Positions 34,154-42,716 of a stretch of DNA of 64,000 nucleotides are shown here, piece by piece. The stretch comes from Stenotrophomonas sp. Ste86. GTDB lineage: Bacteria > Pseudomonadota > Gammaproteobacteria > Xanthomonadales > Xanthomonadaceae. The DNA is taken from the NCBI RefSeq assembly GCF_024519465.1, contig NZ_JALJRW010000001.1, positions 62,001-126,000 of the forward strand. The letters are read 5' to 3'. Made by a program: the position numbers and the translations under genes. The stretch's first letter is position 1; every line of letters starts with the position of its first letter. The notes under the pieces were generated by a model, which was not told the DNA's origin, searched no databases, and was given only the letters and a program-made list of their open reading frames with translations.

Positions 34154-34849
34154 ATGGCGAAAGCCCCCTACCGACCGCCCGTGCCCGGACCGGCCTTCAT
34201 CCGCCTGCTGGCGGGGTTTGCCGACGGACCGTTGCCCACCTCCAGCCCGGATATTTCCGACCGCCTCAGCCAATGGGTGGATTGGAATCGGGCGGTAGCG
34301 TTGTCGCGGGCGCTGGATGGACGGTTGCCGCCGGTACCGCCGGATGCGCCGGTGTTCGACAGTGCCGAACAGGCCGAATGCGAACGGGTGCGCGCGGTGC
34401 TGATCGCCGCGATCATGGCCCCGGCCGAGGGCAAGCGCGCCCTGGCCGATGACTATGCCGCGCATCGCCAGCACTGCGTGAACCTGCAGCGGTCCATGCA
34501 GGCCTCCACCGGGCGCCTGCGCGGCCGGCTGCGCGACATGCTCGGTCACCTCTCGCCGGAACTGGCGCGGTTGGCCGAAGTGGATGCGGTGATGGAACAG
34601 ACCCTGAGCCCGCGCGAGCAGAGCCTGCTGGCTGCGGTGCCGGCGCTGCTGGGCCAGCATTTTGAACGCCTGCACGAGTCGGCGCTGCCAGCGCCGACCG
34701 CAGGCGACACCGAGGAAGCGACGCCGTCCAGACCCCGCGATGGCTGGCTGGCGCGCTTCCACCAGGATATGCAGGACGTGCTGCTGGCCGAACTGGATGT
34801 TCGTTTTCAACCGATCGAAGGCCTGCTTGCAGCGCTTCGCCCCCGATAA
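34154..34849 (+). CDS. DUF3348 protein, first gene of a motor-like cassette
   Basis: A 231-residue soluble protein. It has a basic start, a mostly helical body (AECERVRAVLIAAIMAPAEG, then CVNLQRSMQASTGRLRGRLR) and an amphipathic helix at the end (FHQDMQDVLLAELDVRFQPI). The pattern is that of DUF3348, seen almost only next to DUF802 genes. No signal or membrane segment. Only ten bases separate its stop from the next start. By position it is probably a cytoplasmic partner or regulator of the membrane complex. Confidence 0.8.
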   Translation: MAKAPYRPPVPGPAFIRLLAGFADGPLPTSSPDISDRLSQWVDWNRAVALSRALDGRLPPVPPDAPVFDSAEQAECERVRAVLIAAIMAPAEGKRALADDYAAHRQHCVNLQRSMQASTGRLRGRLRDMLGHLSPELARLAEVDAVMEQTLSPREQSLLAAVPALLGQHFERLHESALPAPTAGDTEEATPSRPRDGWLARFHQDMQDVLLAELDVRFQPIEGLLAALRPR

Positions 34850-34859
34850 CTGGGACGTC

Positions 34860-37262
34860 ATGTTCAGAACTAGTCTTTATTTCGTTGTCTTCCTTGCCGG
34901 CCTGCTGGCGGCGTGCTGGATCGGTGCGGGTTACCTGGGCAGCAATCCGGTCGGTGCCGCGGTCGCGGCGGTGATCGTGGCCTGCTACTGCGCCGGTGCG
35001 CTGGAACTGCTGCGCTATCGCCAGGCCACGCTCGGTCTTGGCCGGGCGGTCGCGGACGCGGACGCGGCGCAGGCCGACCTGGCCGGCTGGCTGGCGCGGG
35101 TGCCGGACGGGCTGCGCAACGCGGTGCGGCTGCGGGTGGATGGCGAGCGCATCGCCCTGCCCGCCCCGGTACTGACGCCGTACCTGGTGGGCCTGCTGGT
35201 GCTGCTGGGCATGCTCGGCACCCTGCTCGGCATGATGGCCACGCTGCGTGGCACCGGTCTGGCGCTGGAAAGCGCCACTGACCTGCAGGCCATCCGTGGC
35301 TCACTGGGCGCGCCGGTGGAAGGGCTGGCGGTCGCGTTTGGGACTTCGATCGCCGGTGTGGCGACCTCGGCGATGCTGGGCCTGCTGGCCGCGCTGTGCC
35401 GGCGCGAGCGCCTGCAGACCGTGCAACTGCTGGATGCGCAGATCGCCACCAGCCTGCACCCCCACTCGCAGGGCTGGCAGCGTGCCGAGGCCTTCCGCAT
35501 GGCGCAGGCGCAGGCCGAGCTGATGCCGGCGCTGGTCGAGCGCCTGCATGCGTTGACCGTGGCGATCGAGGAGCGCAGCACCCAGACCCAGCAGCAGTTG
35601 CTCGACAGCCAGGAGCGTTTCCACGCCAAGGCCGACGCCGAACACGCACGCCTGGCCGCTGCGGTCGAGCTGGCGCTCAAGGACAGCATGGCCGCCAGTG
35701 CCCGTGCGGTCGGCGAATCGTTGCAACCGATCATGCAGGACACGATGGCCGCCATTGCCGGCGATACCCGCGCACTGCAGCAGCACGTGGGCGCTGCGGT
35801 GGAACAGCAGTTGAGCGGGCTCAACGCCGGCCTTGCAGCCAACCATGCCGCCAACGCGGAGACCTGGCGCGCCGCGCTGGCCGCCCAGCAGCAGAGCAAC
35901 CAGCAGTCGAGTGAGGCGTTGCGCGCTGCGCTGGAGCAGCTGAGCACCCAGCACGATCAGCGTGCGGTGGGCCTGCTCGATGCACTCTCCGAGCGCATGG
36001 CCGACAACGTGCAGCACTGGAGTGCGGCGCAGACCGCGCAGCAGCAGACCCACCAGGCGCTCACCGCCGAGCTGCGCGACAGCCTGGCGCAGTTCACCGG
36101 GGAACACGCGCGCCAGGCCAGCGGCCTGGCCGATGCGCTGGCGTCCCGCCTGGACGCCACGGCCGAACGCTGGGCAACCGCCCAGCACGCGCAGCAGCAG
36201 GCCAACGACAGCCTGGTTGCCGCCCTCGACGCGGCATTGCAGCGGTTGACCGACCAGCACGATGCACGTGCCACCGCGCTGGTCGACTCCCTCGCCCACC
36301 GGCTGGAACAGAGCAGCGGGCAGACCGCGGCCCTGTGGCGTGCCGCGCTGGACGAGCAGCAGGCCACCAGCAGCGCGCTGGCCGAACGCAACCAGACGGC
36401 CTTGTCAGCGGTTGCCGGCACCTTCGATACCCAGGCCGCCGCGCTGGTGGAGGCGATGCAACAGTCGCAGCATACGTTGCAGGACGCACTGGAATCCCGC
36501 GATGCCCAGCGCCTGGCACAGTGGAGCGGCGCGTTCGAAGCGCTGACCGGCACGCTGGGCGAGCAGTGGTCTCAGACCAGCGCGCAGGTCGCGCAGCGCC
36601 AGCAGGCGATCTGCGATGCCCTGGCAAGCACTGCGCAGCAGATCAGCGCGCAGACCCAGGCCCACGCCAGCGACACCATCGCCGAGATCTCGCGTCTCGT
36701 ACACGTCGCTTCCGAGGCGCCAAAGGCCGCCGCCGATGTGGTCGCCGAACTGCGCCAGAAACTCTCCGACAGCATGGTCCGCGATACCGCGATGCTGGAC
36801 GAGCGCAGCCGCCTGCTGGCCACGCTGGAAACCCTGCTGGATGCGGTCAACCACGCCTCGACCGAGCAGCGCACGGCGGTGGACGCGCTGGTCACCACCT
36901 CGGCCGATCTGCTTGAACGGGTCGGCAGCCGCTTCACCGAGCACCTGGCGGTGGAAACCGGCAAGCTCGGCGAGGTGGCCGCGCAGGTCACCGGCAGCGC
37001 GGTCGAAGTGGCCAGCCTGGCCGATGCCTTCGGCGGTGCGATGCAGGTGTTCGGCACCGCCAGCGCCGATCTCGGGCAGCGCCTGGAGCAGATCGGCACC
37101 GCGCTGGATGCATCCTTGGCACGCAGCGACGAGCAGCTGGCGTACTACGTGGGCCAGGCACGCGAGGTGATCGACCTCAGCGTGCTGTCGCAGAAGCAGA
37201 TCATCGAGGAACTGCAGCAGCTCGGCGCACGCCGGGGTACCGGCAAGGCCGCCAGCGCATGA
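34860..37262 (+). CDS. DUF802 protein: MotA/TolQ-like channel with a very long coiled-coil tail
   Basis: The ATG at 34860 gives 800 residues. Membrane segments lie near residues 4-26 (LYFVVFLAGLLAACWIGAGY), 31-50, 105-130 (YLVGLLVLLGMLGTLLGMMA) and 158-180 (AFGTSIAGVATSAMLGLLAA). The third and fourth match the MotA/TolQ/ExbB core (GxLGTxxGM and the later TSxAGxxTS helix). The remaining 600 residues are coiled coil. From about residue 327 to 570 there are four or so units of about 50 residues with a W...AAQQQ...L pattern, i.e. DUF802 repeats. This architecture recalls ZorA of the Zorya anti-phage system. The next gene encodes the MotB-like partner, overlapping by four bases. Confidence 0.82.
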   Translation: MFRTSLYFVVFLAGLLAACWIGAGYLGSNPVGAAVAAVIVACYCAGALELLRYRQATLGLGRAVADADAAQADLAGWLARVPDGLRNAVRLRVDGERIALPAPVLTPYLVGLLVLLGMLGTLLGMMATLRGTGLALESATDLQAIRGSLGAPVEGLAVAFGTSIAGVATSAMLGLLAALCRRERLQTVQLLDAQIATSLHPHSQGWQRAEAFRMAQAQAELMPALVERLHALTVAIEERSTQTQQQLLDSQERFHAKADAEHARLAAAVELALKDSMAASARAVGESLQPIMQDTMAAIAGDTRALQQHVGAAVEQQLSGLNAGLAANHAANAETWRAALAAQQQSNQQSSEALRAALEQLSTQHDQRAVGLLDALSERMADNVQHWSAAQTAQQQTHQALTAELRDSLAQFTGEHARQASGLADALASRLDATAERWATAQHAQQQANDSLVAALDAALQRLTDQHDARATALVDSLAHRLEQSSGQTAALWRAALDEQQATSSALAERNQTALSAVAGTFDTQAAALVEAMQQSQHTLQDALESRDAQRLAQWSGAFEALTGTLGEQWSQTSAQVAQRQQAICDALASTAQQISAQTQAHASDTIAEISRLVHVASEAPKAAADVVAELRQKLSDSMVRDTAMLDERSRLLATLETLLDAVNHASTEQRTAVDALVTTSADLLERVGSRFTEHLAVETGKLGEVAAQVTGSAVEVASLADAFGGAMQVFGTASADLGQRLEQIGTALDASLARSDEQLAYYVGQAREVIDLSVLSQKQIIEELQQLGARRGTGKAASA

Positions 37263-37906
37263 GCGATGAGATCGAGGTCGACGGCGAGTCCGGCGCACCG
37301 ATCTGGGCCGCCTTCGGCGACCTGATGTCGGTGCTGCTGGGCGCGTTCGTGCTGATCCTGGTCGGCGTGGTGGCGCTGCAACTGGAGCTGTCCACGCGCC
37401 TGGACCATGAGGTCAAGCAGCGTCAGGCCGAAGCGGCGCGGCGCAAGACCCTGGAGCAGGCACTGGCGGTGCCGCTCGCGGCCGGCCGGGTGACACTGGT
37501 GGATGGCCGCATCGGCATCCGCGGCAGCGTGCTGTTCGCGCTCAATTCCGACCAACTGCAGCCGGAAGGCCGCGAGCTGCTGAAAAGCCTGGCCGCGCCG
37601 CTGGCCGAGTATCTGTCCTCGCGCGAGGAAATCCTGATGGTCAGCGGTTTCACCGACGACCGCCAGGTGCGCGAAGGCAATCGCCAGTTCGCCGACAACT
37701 GGGCGTTGTCGGCCGAGCGCGCGCTTACCGTGACCCGCGCGTTGATCGCCGAAGGCGTGCCCGCCTCTGCGGTGTTTGCCGCCGCGTTCGGCGCCGAGCA
37801 GCCGGTCGGCTCCAATGCCGATGAGGACGGGCGTGCACGCAACCGGCGTGTTGAAATGGCGCCGATTCCGCGGCCCAGGCCGGCCAAGGCCAGCAATGGC
37901 GGCTAA
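37259..37906 (+). CDS. MotB-like OmpA-domain protein
   Basis: A 215-residue protein. One membrane helix near residues 15-40 (PIWAAFGDLMSVLLGAFVLI) carries Asp21 in the FGDLM motif, the same place as the proton-carrying Asp of MotB (TFADxM). The C-terminal OmpA domain (VLFALNSDQLQPEGRELLKS, VSGFTDDRQVREGNRQFADN, LSAERALTVTRALI and ARNRRVEMA) would bind peptidoglycan. With the DUF802 protein it probably makes an ion-driven stator-like complex. Start overlaps the preceding stop (ATGA). It overlaps the DUF2894 gene by 11 bases. Confidence 0.85.
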   Translation: MSDEIEVDGESGAPIWAAFGDLMSVLLGAFVLILVGVVALQLELSTRLDHEVKQRQAEAARRKTLEQALAVPLAAGRVTLVDGRIGIRGSVLFALNSDQLQPEGRELLKSLAAPLAEYLSSREEILMVSGFTDDRQVREGNRQFADNWALSAERALTVTRALIAEGVPASAVFAAAFGAEQPVGSNADEDGRARNRRVEMAPIPRPRPAKASNGG

Positions 37907-38528
37907 GCCGGTCGATCCGCGCGCGCGGCTGGAACAGTGGCGCCAGCAACAGCTGGACCGGCACGACCCGGTCGCGTTCGCGGTGCTCGATGCCCTGCAG
38001 GCGCGTGCGGCGCGTGCGCAAGGGACCGCGCGCACGCTGCTGGAACAACGCTTGTCCGACCGCGTGGCGGCCTACGCCAGTGCGCTCCCGCGCGCTTCCC
38101 GGCGCGGCGGCGTCGCAGTGCCGCTGCGTGCGTCGCCATTGCGCGATCTGGTCGCGGAACTTGCTGCCCGCCCGCGCGTGTTGTCCACACCCGACGCGTC
38201 CAGCGGCGCGCAAACGGCGCCAACCGCTTACCCTGCCCTGCCGGCGATCGACGAATTCCGTGCGCTGTGGGCCACCGTGCGCAGCCGCAGCCAGGTACGC
38301 CAATCGCTGGCGGCCGCACCCAGCGATGGCGGTCCGCTGAACTCGGCGGTGCTGGTGCATCGCGCGATCACGTTGATGGGCGACATCTCGCCCGGTTACC
38401 TGAAACACTTCCTGGCCTACGTGGACAACCTGTCCTGGCTGGAACCGCTGCAGCCACGCAGTAGTGCGCCGGCGCGGGACGTGGGCCGCATTCCCAAGCC
38501 GCGTCGCGCACGCCCGGCCAAGTCCTGA
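37896..38528 (+). CDS. DUF2894 protein, last gene of the cassette
   Basis: A 210-residue soluble protein (MAAKPVDPRARLEQWRQQQL). A basic, Ala/Arg-rich first half leads to a conserved block FRALWATVRSRSQVRQSLAA then HRAITLMGDISPGYLKHFLA and YVDNLSWLEPL, which is the DUF2894 signature. The C-terminus is Arg/Pro/Lys-rich. No catalytic motif is seen. Its strict place after the MotB-like gene (overlapping 11 bases) implies a role in the same complex. Confidence 0.8.
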   Translation: MAAKPVDPRARLEQWRQQQLDRHDPVAFAVLDALQARAARAQGTARTLLEQRLSDRVAAYASALPRASRRGGVAVPLRASPLRDLVAELAARPRVLSTPDASSGAQTAPTAYPALPAIDEFRALWATVRSRSQVRQSLAAAPSDGGPLNSAVLVHRAITLMGDISPGYLKHFLAYVDNLSWLEPLQPRSSAPARDVGRIPKPRRARPAKS

Positions 38529-38563
38529 TCCACGCGGTCGGCCGACGGCCGGCATCGCACCCC

Positions 38564-38577
38564 TATACCAAGGTATA
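38564..38577. promoter_or_regulatory. Inverted repeat TATACC-AA-GGTATA
   Basis: A perfect six-base inverted repeat with two-base spacer lies in the 298-base gap before the mgtA operon. The core TACCNNGGTA equals the sites reported for LuxR-type response regulators that control acetate metabolism genes in some proteobacteria. The rest of the gap shows no coding frame. Its link to magnesium genes is only positional. Confidence 0.4.
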
Positions 38578-38826
38578 TCGCGGCGAACCCACGGGCATCT
38601 AGGCCTGCGGGCGTGCGGTGCGGACAATACGCGCACCGGTTCGGCGCAGTGCGTCGCCCCGGATCCGCCCTTCCGCTACCGGATTTCCCCATGGATCCCG
38701 ATCCTGCCGGGCGCCACGCGCCCCTGATCCACCCACTGCCCTGTTTCACCCCGGCGTCCGGCCGGCGGCTTCGGCTCGACTGAGTCACGGGAAGCCGACG
38801 GGCGCTGCCTGTCCGGAGGCTTTCCG

Positions 38827-39126
38827 ATGAACTACAAGATCCTCTACATCACCCTGCGCCGCCTGATCGGTGAGCGCAACGTCGCCGCGCTGCGCAGCCA
38901 GCTGTTGCAGCACGGCGCACCGCTGTTCGCCCGTGCCCTGGCATTGGGCTCGGCGCGGATCATCGCCGACGCCTTGAGCCTGCTGCCGATCGTCGAGCGC
39001 GTCAGCGTGCTGCGCCACCTGCCCGCGCCGATCCGTACCGCCATGAAGCCGCTGTGCTCGCGCGGCAATCCCCGTTTTCCGCTGCCGATGGTGACGTTTT
39101 CCGTCGCCCGCGCGCAGCACGCCTGA
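38827..39126 (+). CDS. Small basic protein ahead of mgtA
   Basis: A 99-residue basic protein, MNYKILYITLRRLIGERNVA, with helices (LFARALALGSARIIADALSL) and no membrane segment or signal. GGAGG lies just before its start. It ends ten bases before the mgtA start on the same strand, so it belongs to the same transcript. It could be a regulatory partner of MgtA or a leader-type gene; I do not recognise a family. Confidence 0.6.
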   Translation: MNYKILYITLRRLIGERNVAALRSQLLQHGAPLFARALALGSARIIADALSLLPIVERVSVLRHLPAPIRTAMKPLCSRGNPRFPLPMVTFSVARAQHA

Positions 39127-39136
39127 GGAGTTCCCC

Positions 39137-41896
39137 ATGACCCTGCTGAACGCATGGTTCGATGCCTTCCTGCGCAGCCGTCGCGCCGGCAGCCTGTTCC
39201 GTCGCCGTGCCCTGCCCGAGGCGGGCATCGGCCGCGGTGCGGCCACATCGGTGCCGGTGGACTTCAGCGATGGCCTGCTGCGGTTGGCGCATGCGCCCTT
39301 GGCCACTGCACTGGCCGCGCTGGATTCGCATCCCGATGGACTGAGCATGCATGAGGCCGGCGAGCGCCTCGACCGTGTCGGCCCCAACGAAATCGATCAC
39401 GAAAAGCCGCTGCCGTGGTGGCGCCATCTGTGGCAGTGCTACCGCAACCCGTTCAACCTGCTGCTGACCCTGTTGGCGGCGGTCTCCTGGCTGACCGAAG
39501 ACCTCAAAGCGACCGTGGTGATCGGCACCATGGTGGTGCTGTCCACCCTGATCCGCTTCATTCAGGAAGGGCGTTCCAACCGCGCCGCCGAGCGGCTCAA
39601 GGCGCTGGTCGGCAACAACGCACGCGTGCTGCGGCGTTCGGCGGGGACCGAGGCGGCCGACGTGGCCGACCAGTACTTCGGCGCGCACCTGCACAGCCGG
39701 CGGCCGGCGCAGCAGCGCTCGCTTCCGATCCGCGAACTGGTCCCCGGCGACCACATCGTGCTCTCGGCCGGCGACATGATCCCGGCCGACTGCCGCGTGC
39801 TCACGGCCAAGGATCTGTTCGTGGCGCAGGCGGCGATGACCGGCGAGTCGCTGCCGGTGGAGAAGTTCGCGGTGCCCGATGTCGCCCAGGCCAATCTACT
39901 GGAACAGCCGAACCTGCTGTTCATGGGCACCAACGTGGTGTCCGGGACGGCCACGGCGGTGGTGCTGGCCACCGGCAACCGCACCTGCTTTGGCACCATC
40001 GCCCAGCGCAGCACCGCCACCGAGCGGGCGCCCACCGCCTTCCAGGCCGGCGTCAACAGCGTCAGCTGGCTGCTGATCCGCTTCGCGCTGGTGATGGTGC
40101 CGTTCGTGCTGCTGGTCAACGGCGTGACCAAGGGCGACTGGACCGAAGCATTCCTGTTCGCACTGTCGGTGGCGGTCGGGCTGACCCCGGAAATGCTGCC
40201 GATGATCGTCACCTCCACCCTGGCCAAGGGCGCGGTGCTGTTGTCGCGGCGCAAGGTGATCGTCAAGCGGCTGGATGCGATCCAGAACTTCGGCGCGATG
40301 GAAGTGCTGTGCACCGACAAGACCGGCACCCTCACCCAGGACCGGATCGCGCTGGAGCGGCATACCGATGTGTTTGGCAACGACTCGCAGGACGTGCTCA
40401 CCTTCGCCTACCTCAACAGCCACTTCCAGACCGGGCTGACCAACCTGCTCGACCGCGCGGTGCTGGAGCACGTGGAGCTGCAGACCGAGCTGCGCCTGGC
40501 GCAGGACTACCGCAAGGTCGATGAGATTCCGTTCGACTTCGAGCGCCGCCGCATGTCGGTGGTGGTGTCCGAGCGCGACGACCACCACGAGCTGATCTGC
40601 AAGGGCGCGGTGGAAGAGATGCTGGCGGTGTGCAGCACCGTGCGCGAGGATGGCCGCGACCTGCCGCTGGACGCGGCGCGGCTGGCCCGGGTGCGGCAGA
40701 CCACCGAGGAGCTGAACGAACAGGGCCTGCGCGTGGTGGCGGTCGCGATGAGGGAAACCCCGGCGACCCAGCAGGTCTACTCGCAGGCCGACGAACAGGG
40801 CCTCACCCTGCTCGGCTATGTGGCGTTCCTGGATCCACCGAAGGAATCCACCGCGCAGGCGCTGCAGGCCCTGGCGGCGCTCGGCGTGGAGGTGAAGGTG
40901 TTCACCGGCGACAACGAGCTGGTCACCGCGCGGGTGTGCGCCCAGGTGGGCCTGCACGCCGATGCGATCCTGACCGGGCCGCAGATCGAACGCATGGACG
41001 ATGCCGCCGTTGCCGACGCACTCACCCGCCACCGTGTGTTCGCCCGGCTCACCCCCCTGCACAAGGAACGGCTGGTACGTGCCCTGCGCGCGCAGGGCAA
41101 GGTGGTGGGGTTCCTCGGCGATGGCATCAACGATGCGCCGGCCCTGCGCGCGGCCGATATCGGCATCAGCGTGGACAGCGCGGTGGACATCGCCAAGGAG
41201 GCCGCCGACATCATCCTGCTCGAGAAGAGCCTGATGGTGCTCGAAGAAGGCGTCATCCAGGGCCGGCGCACCTTCAGCAACATGCTCAAGTACATCCGCA
41301 TGACCGCCAGCTCCAACTTCGGCAATGTGTTCTCGGTGCTGGTGGCCTCGGCCTTCCTGCCGTTCCTGCCGATGCTGCCGCTGCAACTGCTGGTGCAGAA
41401 CCTGCTGTATGACATCTCGCAGATCGCCATTCCCTTCGACAACGTGGACGAAGAGCTGGTGCGCAAGCCGCTGAAGTGGAACCCGGCGGACATCGGTCGC
41501 TTCATGGTGTTCTTCGGGCCGATCAGTTCGATCTTCGACCTGAGCTGCTTTGCCCTGATGTGGTACGTGTTCGACGCGCGCACCGTGGCCGACCAGAGCC
41601 TGTTCCAGTCGGGCTGGTTCGTGGTGGGCCTGCTCACCCAGACCCTGATCGTGCACATGATCCGCACGCCCAAGGTGCCGTTCGTGCAGAGCATTGCCGC
41701 CCCGCCGCTGCTGGTGATGACCGGGCTGATCATGGCCATCGGCGTGCTGCTGCCGATGAGCCCGCTGGCCGGCTACTTCAAGCTGCAGGCGCTGCCGCCG
41801 GGCTACTGGCCGTTCCTGGTCGCGATCCTGTTCGGCTATGCGGTGCTGACCACGCTGCTGAAGAAGGTTTACATCCGTCGTTACGGGTGGCAGTGA
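39137..41896 (+). CDS. mgtA: Mg2+-importing P-type ATPase
   Basis: A 919-residue P-type ATPase of type IIIB. The phosphorylation motif CTDKTGTLTQDR, the TGES motif (AMTGESLPVEKFA), nucleotide-binding KGAVEEM and hinge GDGINDAPALR are all intact. About ten membrane segments are expected; SVAVGLTPEMLPMIVTSTLA is the ion-binding helix M4. It imports Mg2+ when it is scarce. It is encoded with MgtC downstream (the stop and start share one base) and a small basic protein upstream. No classical magnesium-sensing leader is recognisable upstream, but that would need RNA folding to test. Confidence 0.95.
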   Translation: MTLLNAWFDAFLRSRRAGSLFRRRALPEAGIGRGAATSVPVDFSDGLLRLAHAPLATALAALDSHPDGLSMHEAGERLDRVGPNEIDHEKPLPWWRHLWQCYRNPFNLLLTLLAAVSWLTEDLKATVVIGTMVVLSTLIRFIQEGRSNRAAERLKALVGNNARVLRRSAGTEAADVADQYFGAHLHSRRPAQQRSLPIRELVPGDHIVLSAGDMIPADCRVLTAKDLFVAQAAMTGESLPVEKFAVPDVAQANLLEQPNLLFMGTNVVSGTATAVVLATGNRTCFGTIAQRSTATERAPTAFQAGVNSVSWLLIRFALVMVPFVLLVNGVTKGDWTEAFLFALSVAVGLTPEMLPMIVTSTLAKGAVLLSRRKVIVKRLDAIQNFGAMEVLCTDKTGTLTQDRIALERHTDVFGNDSQDVLTFAYLNSHFQTGLTNLLDRAVLEHVELQTELRLAQDYRKVDEIPFDFERRRMSVVVSERDDHHELICKGAVEEMLAVCSTVREDGRDLPLDAARLARVRQTTEELNEQGLRVVAVAMRETPATQQVYSQADEQGLTLLGYVAFLDPPKESTAQALQALAALGVEVKVFTGDNELVTARVCAQVGLHADAILTGPQIERMDDAAVADALTRHRVFARLTPLHKERLVRALRAQGKVVGFLGDGINDAPALRAADIGISVDSAVDIAKEAADIILLEKSLMVLEEGVIQGRRTFSNMLKYIRMTASSNFGNVFSVLVASAFLPFLPMLPLQLLVQNLLYDISQIAIPFDNVDEELVRKPLKWNPADIGRFMVFFGPISSIFDLSCFALMWYVFDARTVADQSLFQSGWFVVGLLTQTLIVHMIRTPKVPFVQSIAAPPLLVMTGLIMAIGVLLPMSPLAGYFKLQALPPGYWPFLVAILFGYAVLTTLLKKVYIRRYGWQ

Positions 41897-42633
41897 TGGA
41901 TCTCAATCCGCATCTGCCGCCGTTCAATGCCGGGGCCACGGTCAGCACGCTGATCAGCCTGGGTACCGCCTTCGTGCTCGGTTCGGCGATCGGCCTGGAG
42001 CGCCAGCTGCGCCAGCGCACGGCCGGGCTGCGCACCAATACGCTGGTGGCGGTGGGCGCGGCGGTGTTCGTCGATCTGGCCGTGCGCTTCCATGACATGT
42101 ACGGCGGGCCGCCCTCGCCGCTGCATGTGGTGGCCTACGTGATCTCCGGCGTCGGTTTCCTCGGCGCCGGGGCGATCATGAAGGACGGTGCGCAGGTATC
42201 CGGGCTCAACACGGCCGCCACGCTGTGGGGCTCGGCGGCGGTGGGCGCCTGTGCCGGGATCAAGCTGTTGCCCGAGGCGGTACTGGCCGCGCTGTTTGTA
42301 CTGGCCGCCAACACACTGCTGCGGCCGGTAGTCAACCGCATCCAGCGGCAACCGCTGCAGGAAGCGTCCGGCGAGGCTACCTACGCGGTCACTGTGATCT
42401 GCCAGCGTGACCGGCAGGCCGAGGTGCTGGACCAGCTGCTGGTGCTGCTGGAGCAGGCGCACTACCCGGTACGGGCAGTGGAGCCGCGGCCGTTCGGCGA
42501 CCGCGACGTGGAAATCGAAGCCGTGCTGTATGCGACGGCGGTGGATGCCGATGAGCTGGATGGCGTGCTGGCTACGCTGTCGGCCACGCCCGGCGTATTG
42601 CAGGGGTTCTGGAATGCCACGCTGGAAGACTGA
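41896..42633 (+). CDS. mgtC: MgtC/SapB family membrane protein
   Basis: A 245-residue protein. The first 140 residues have four or five membrane helices with the family core GSAIGLERQLRQRTAGLRTN and YVISGVGFLGAGAIMKDGAQ, then GLNTAATLW. The C-terminal 90 residues form an ACT-like cytoplasmic domain (YAVTVICQRDRQAEVLDQLL). MgtC proteins adjust ATP synthase activity and cell metabolism when Mg2+ is low. TGATG overlap with mgtA makes the two coupled. Confidence 0.92.
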   Translation: MDLNPHLPPFNAGATVSTLISLGTAFVLGSAIGLERQLRQRTAGLRTNTLVAVGAAVFVDLAVRFHDMYGGPPSPLHVVAYVISGVGFLGAGAIMKDGAQVSGLNTAATLWGSAAVGACAGIKLLPEAVLAALFVLAANTLLRPVVNRIQRQPLQEASGEATYAVTVICQRDRQAEVLDQLLVLLEQAHYPVRAVEPRPFGDRDVEIEAVLYATAVDADELDGVLATLSATPGVLQGFWNATLED

Positions 42634-42668
42634 TACCGGCCCACCACGGTGCCGATGCTATGCTCCGC

Positions 42669-42687
42669 GCGCCGCTTGTTGCGGCGC
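42669..42687 (+). terminator. GC-rich hairpin after mgtC
   Basis: GCGCCGC, loop TTGTT, GCGGCGC: a perfect seven-base stem between mgtC and the histidine kinase gene. No T run follows directly. It may reduce read-through into the two-component genes. Confidence 0.4.
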
Positions 42688-42716
42688 TCCACCCTGTACC
42701 AACGGGAGTCGTTCCG

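Noticed and set aside
34154..38528. A full Zorya defence system
   Set aside because: ZorAB-like proteins are present, but no ZorC, ZorD helicase or HNH nuclease is encoded next to them.
38529..38826. A magnesium riboswitch (M-box) ahead of mgtA
   Set aside because: I could not recognise the conserved M-box helices by eye. Folding and covariance search would settle it.
39896..41656. 586-codon minus-strand frame
   Set aside because: It is wholly antisense to mgtA, which is certain. His/Gln/Val-rich residues without any motif.
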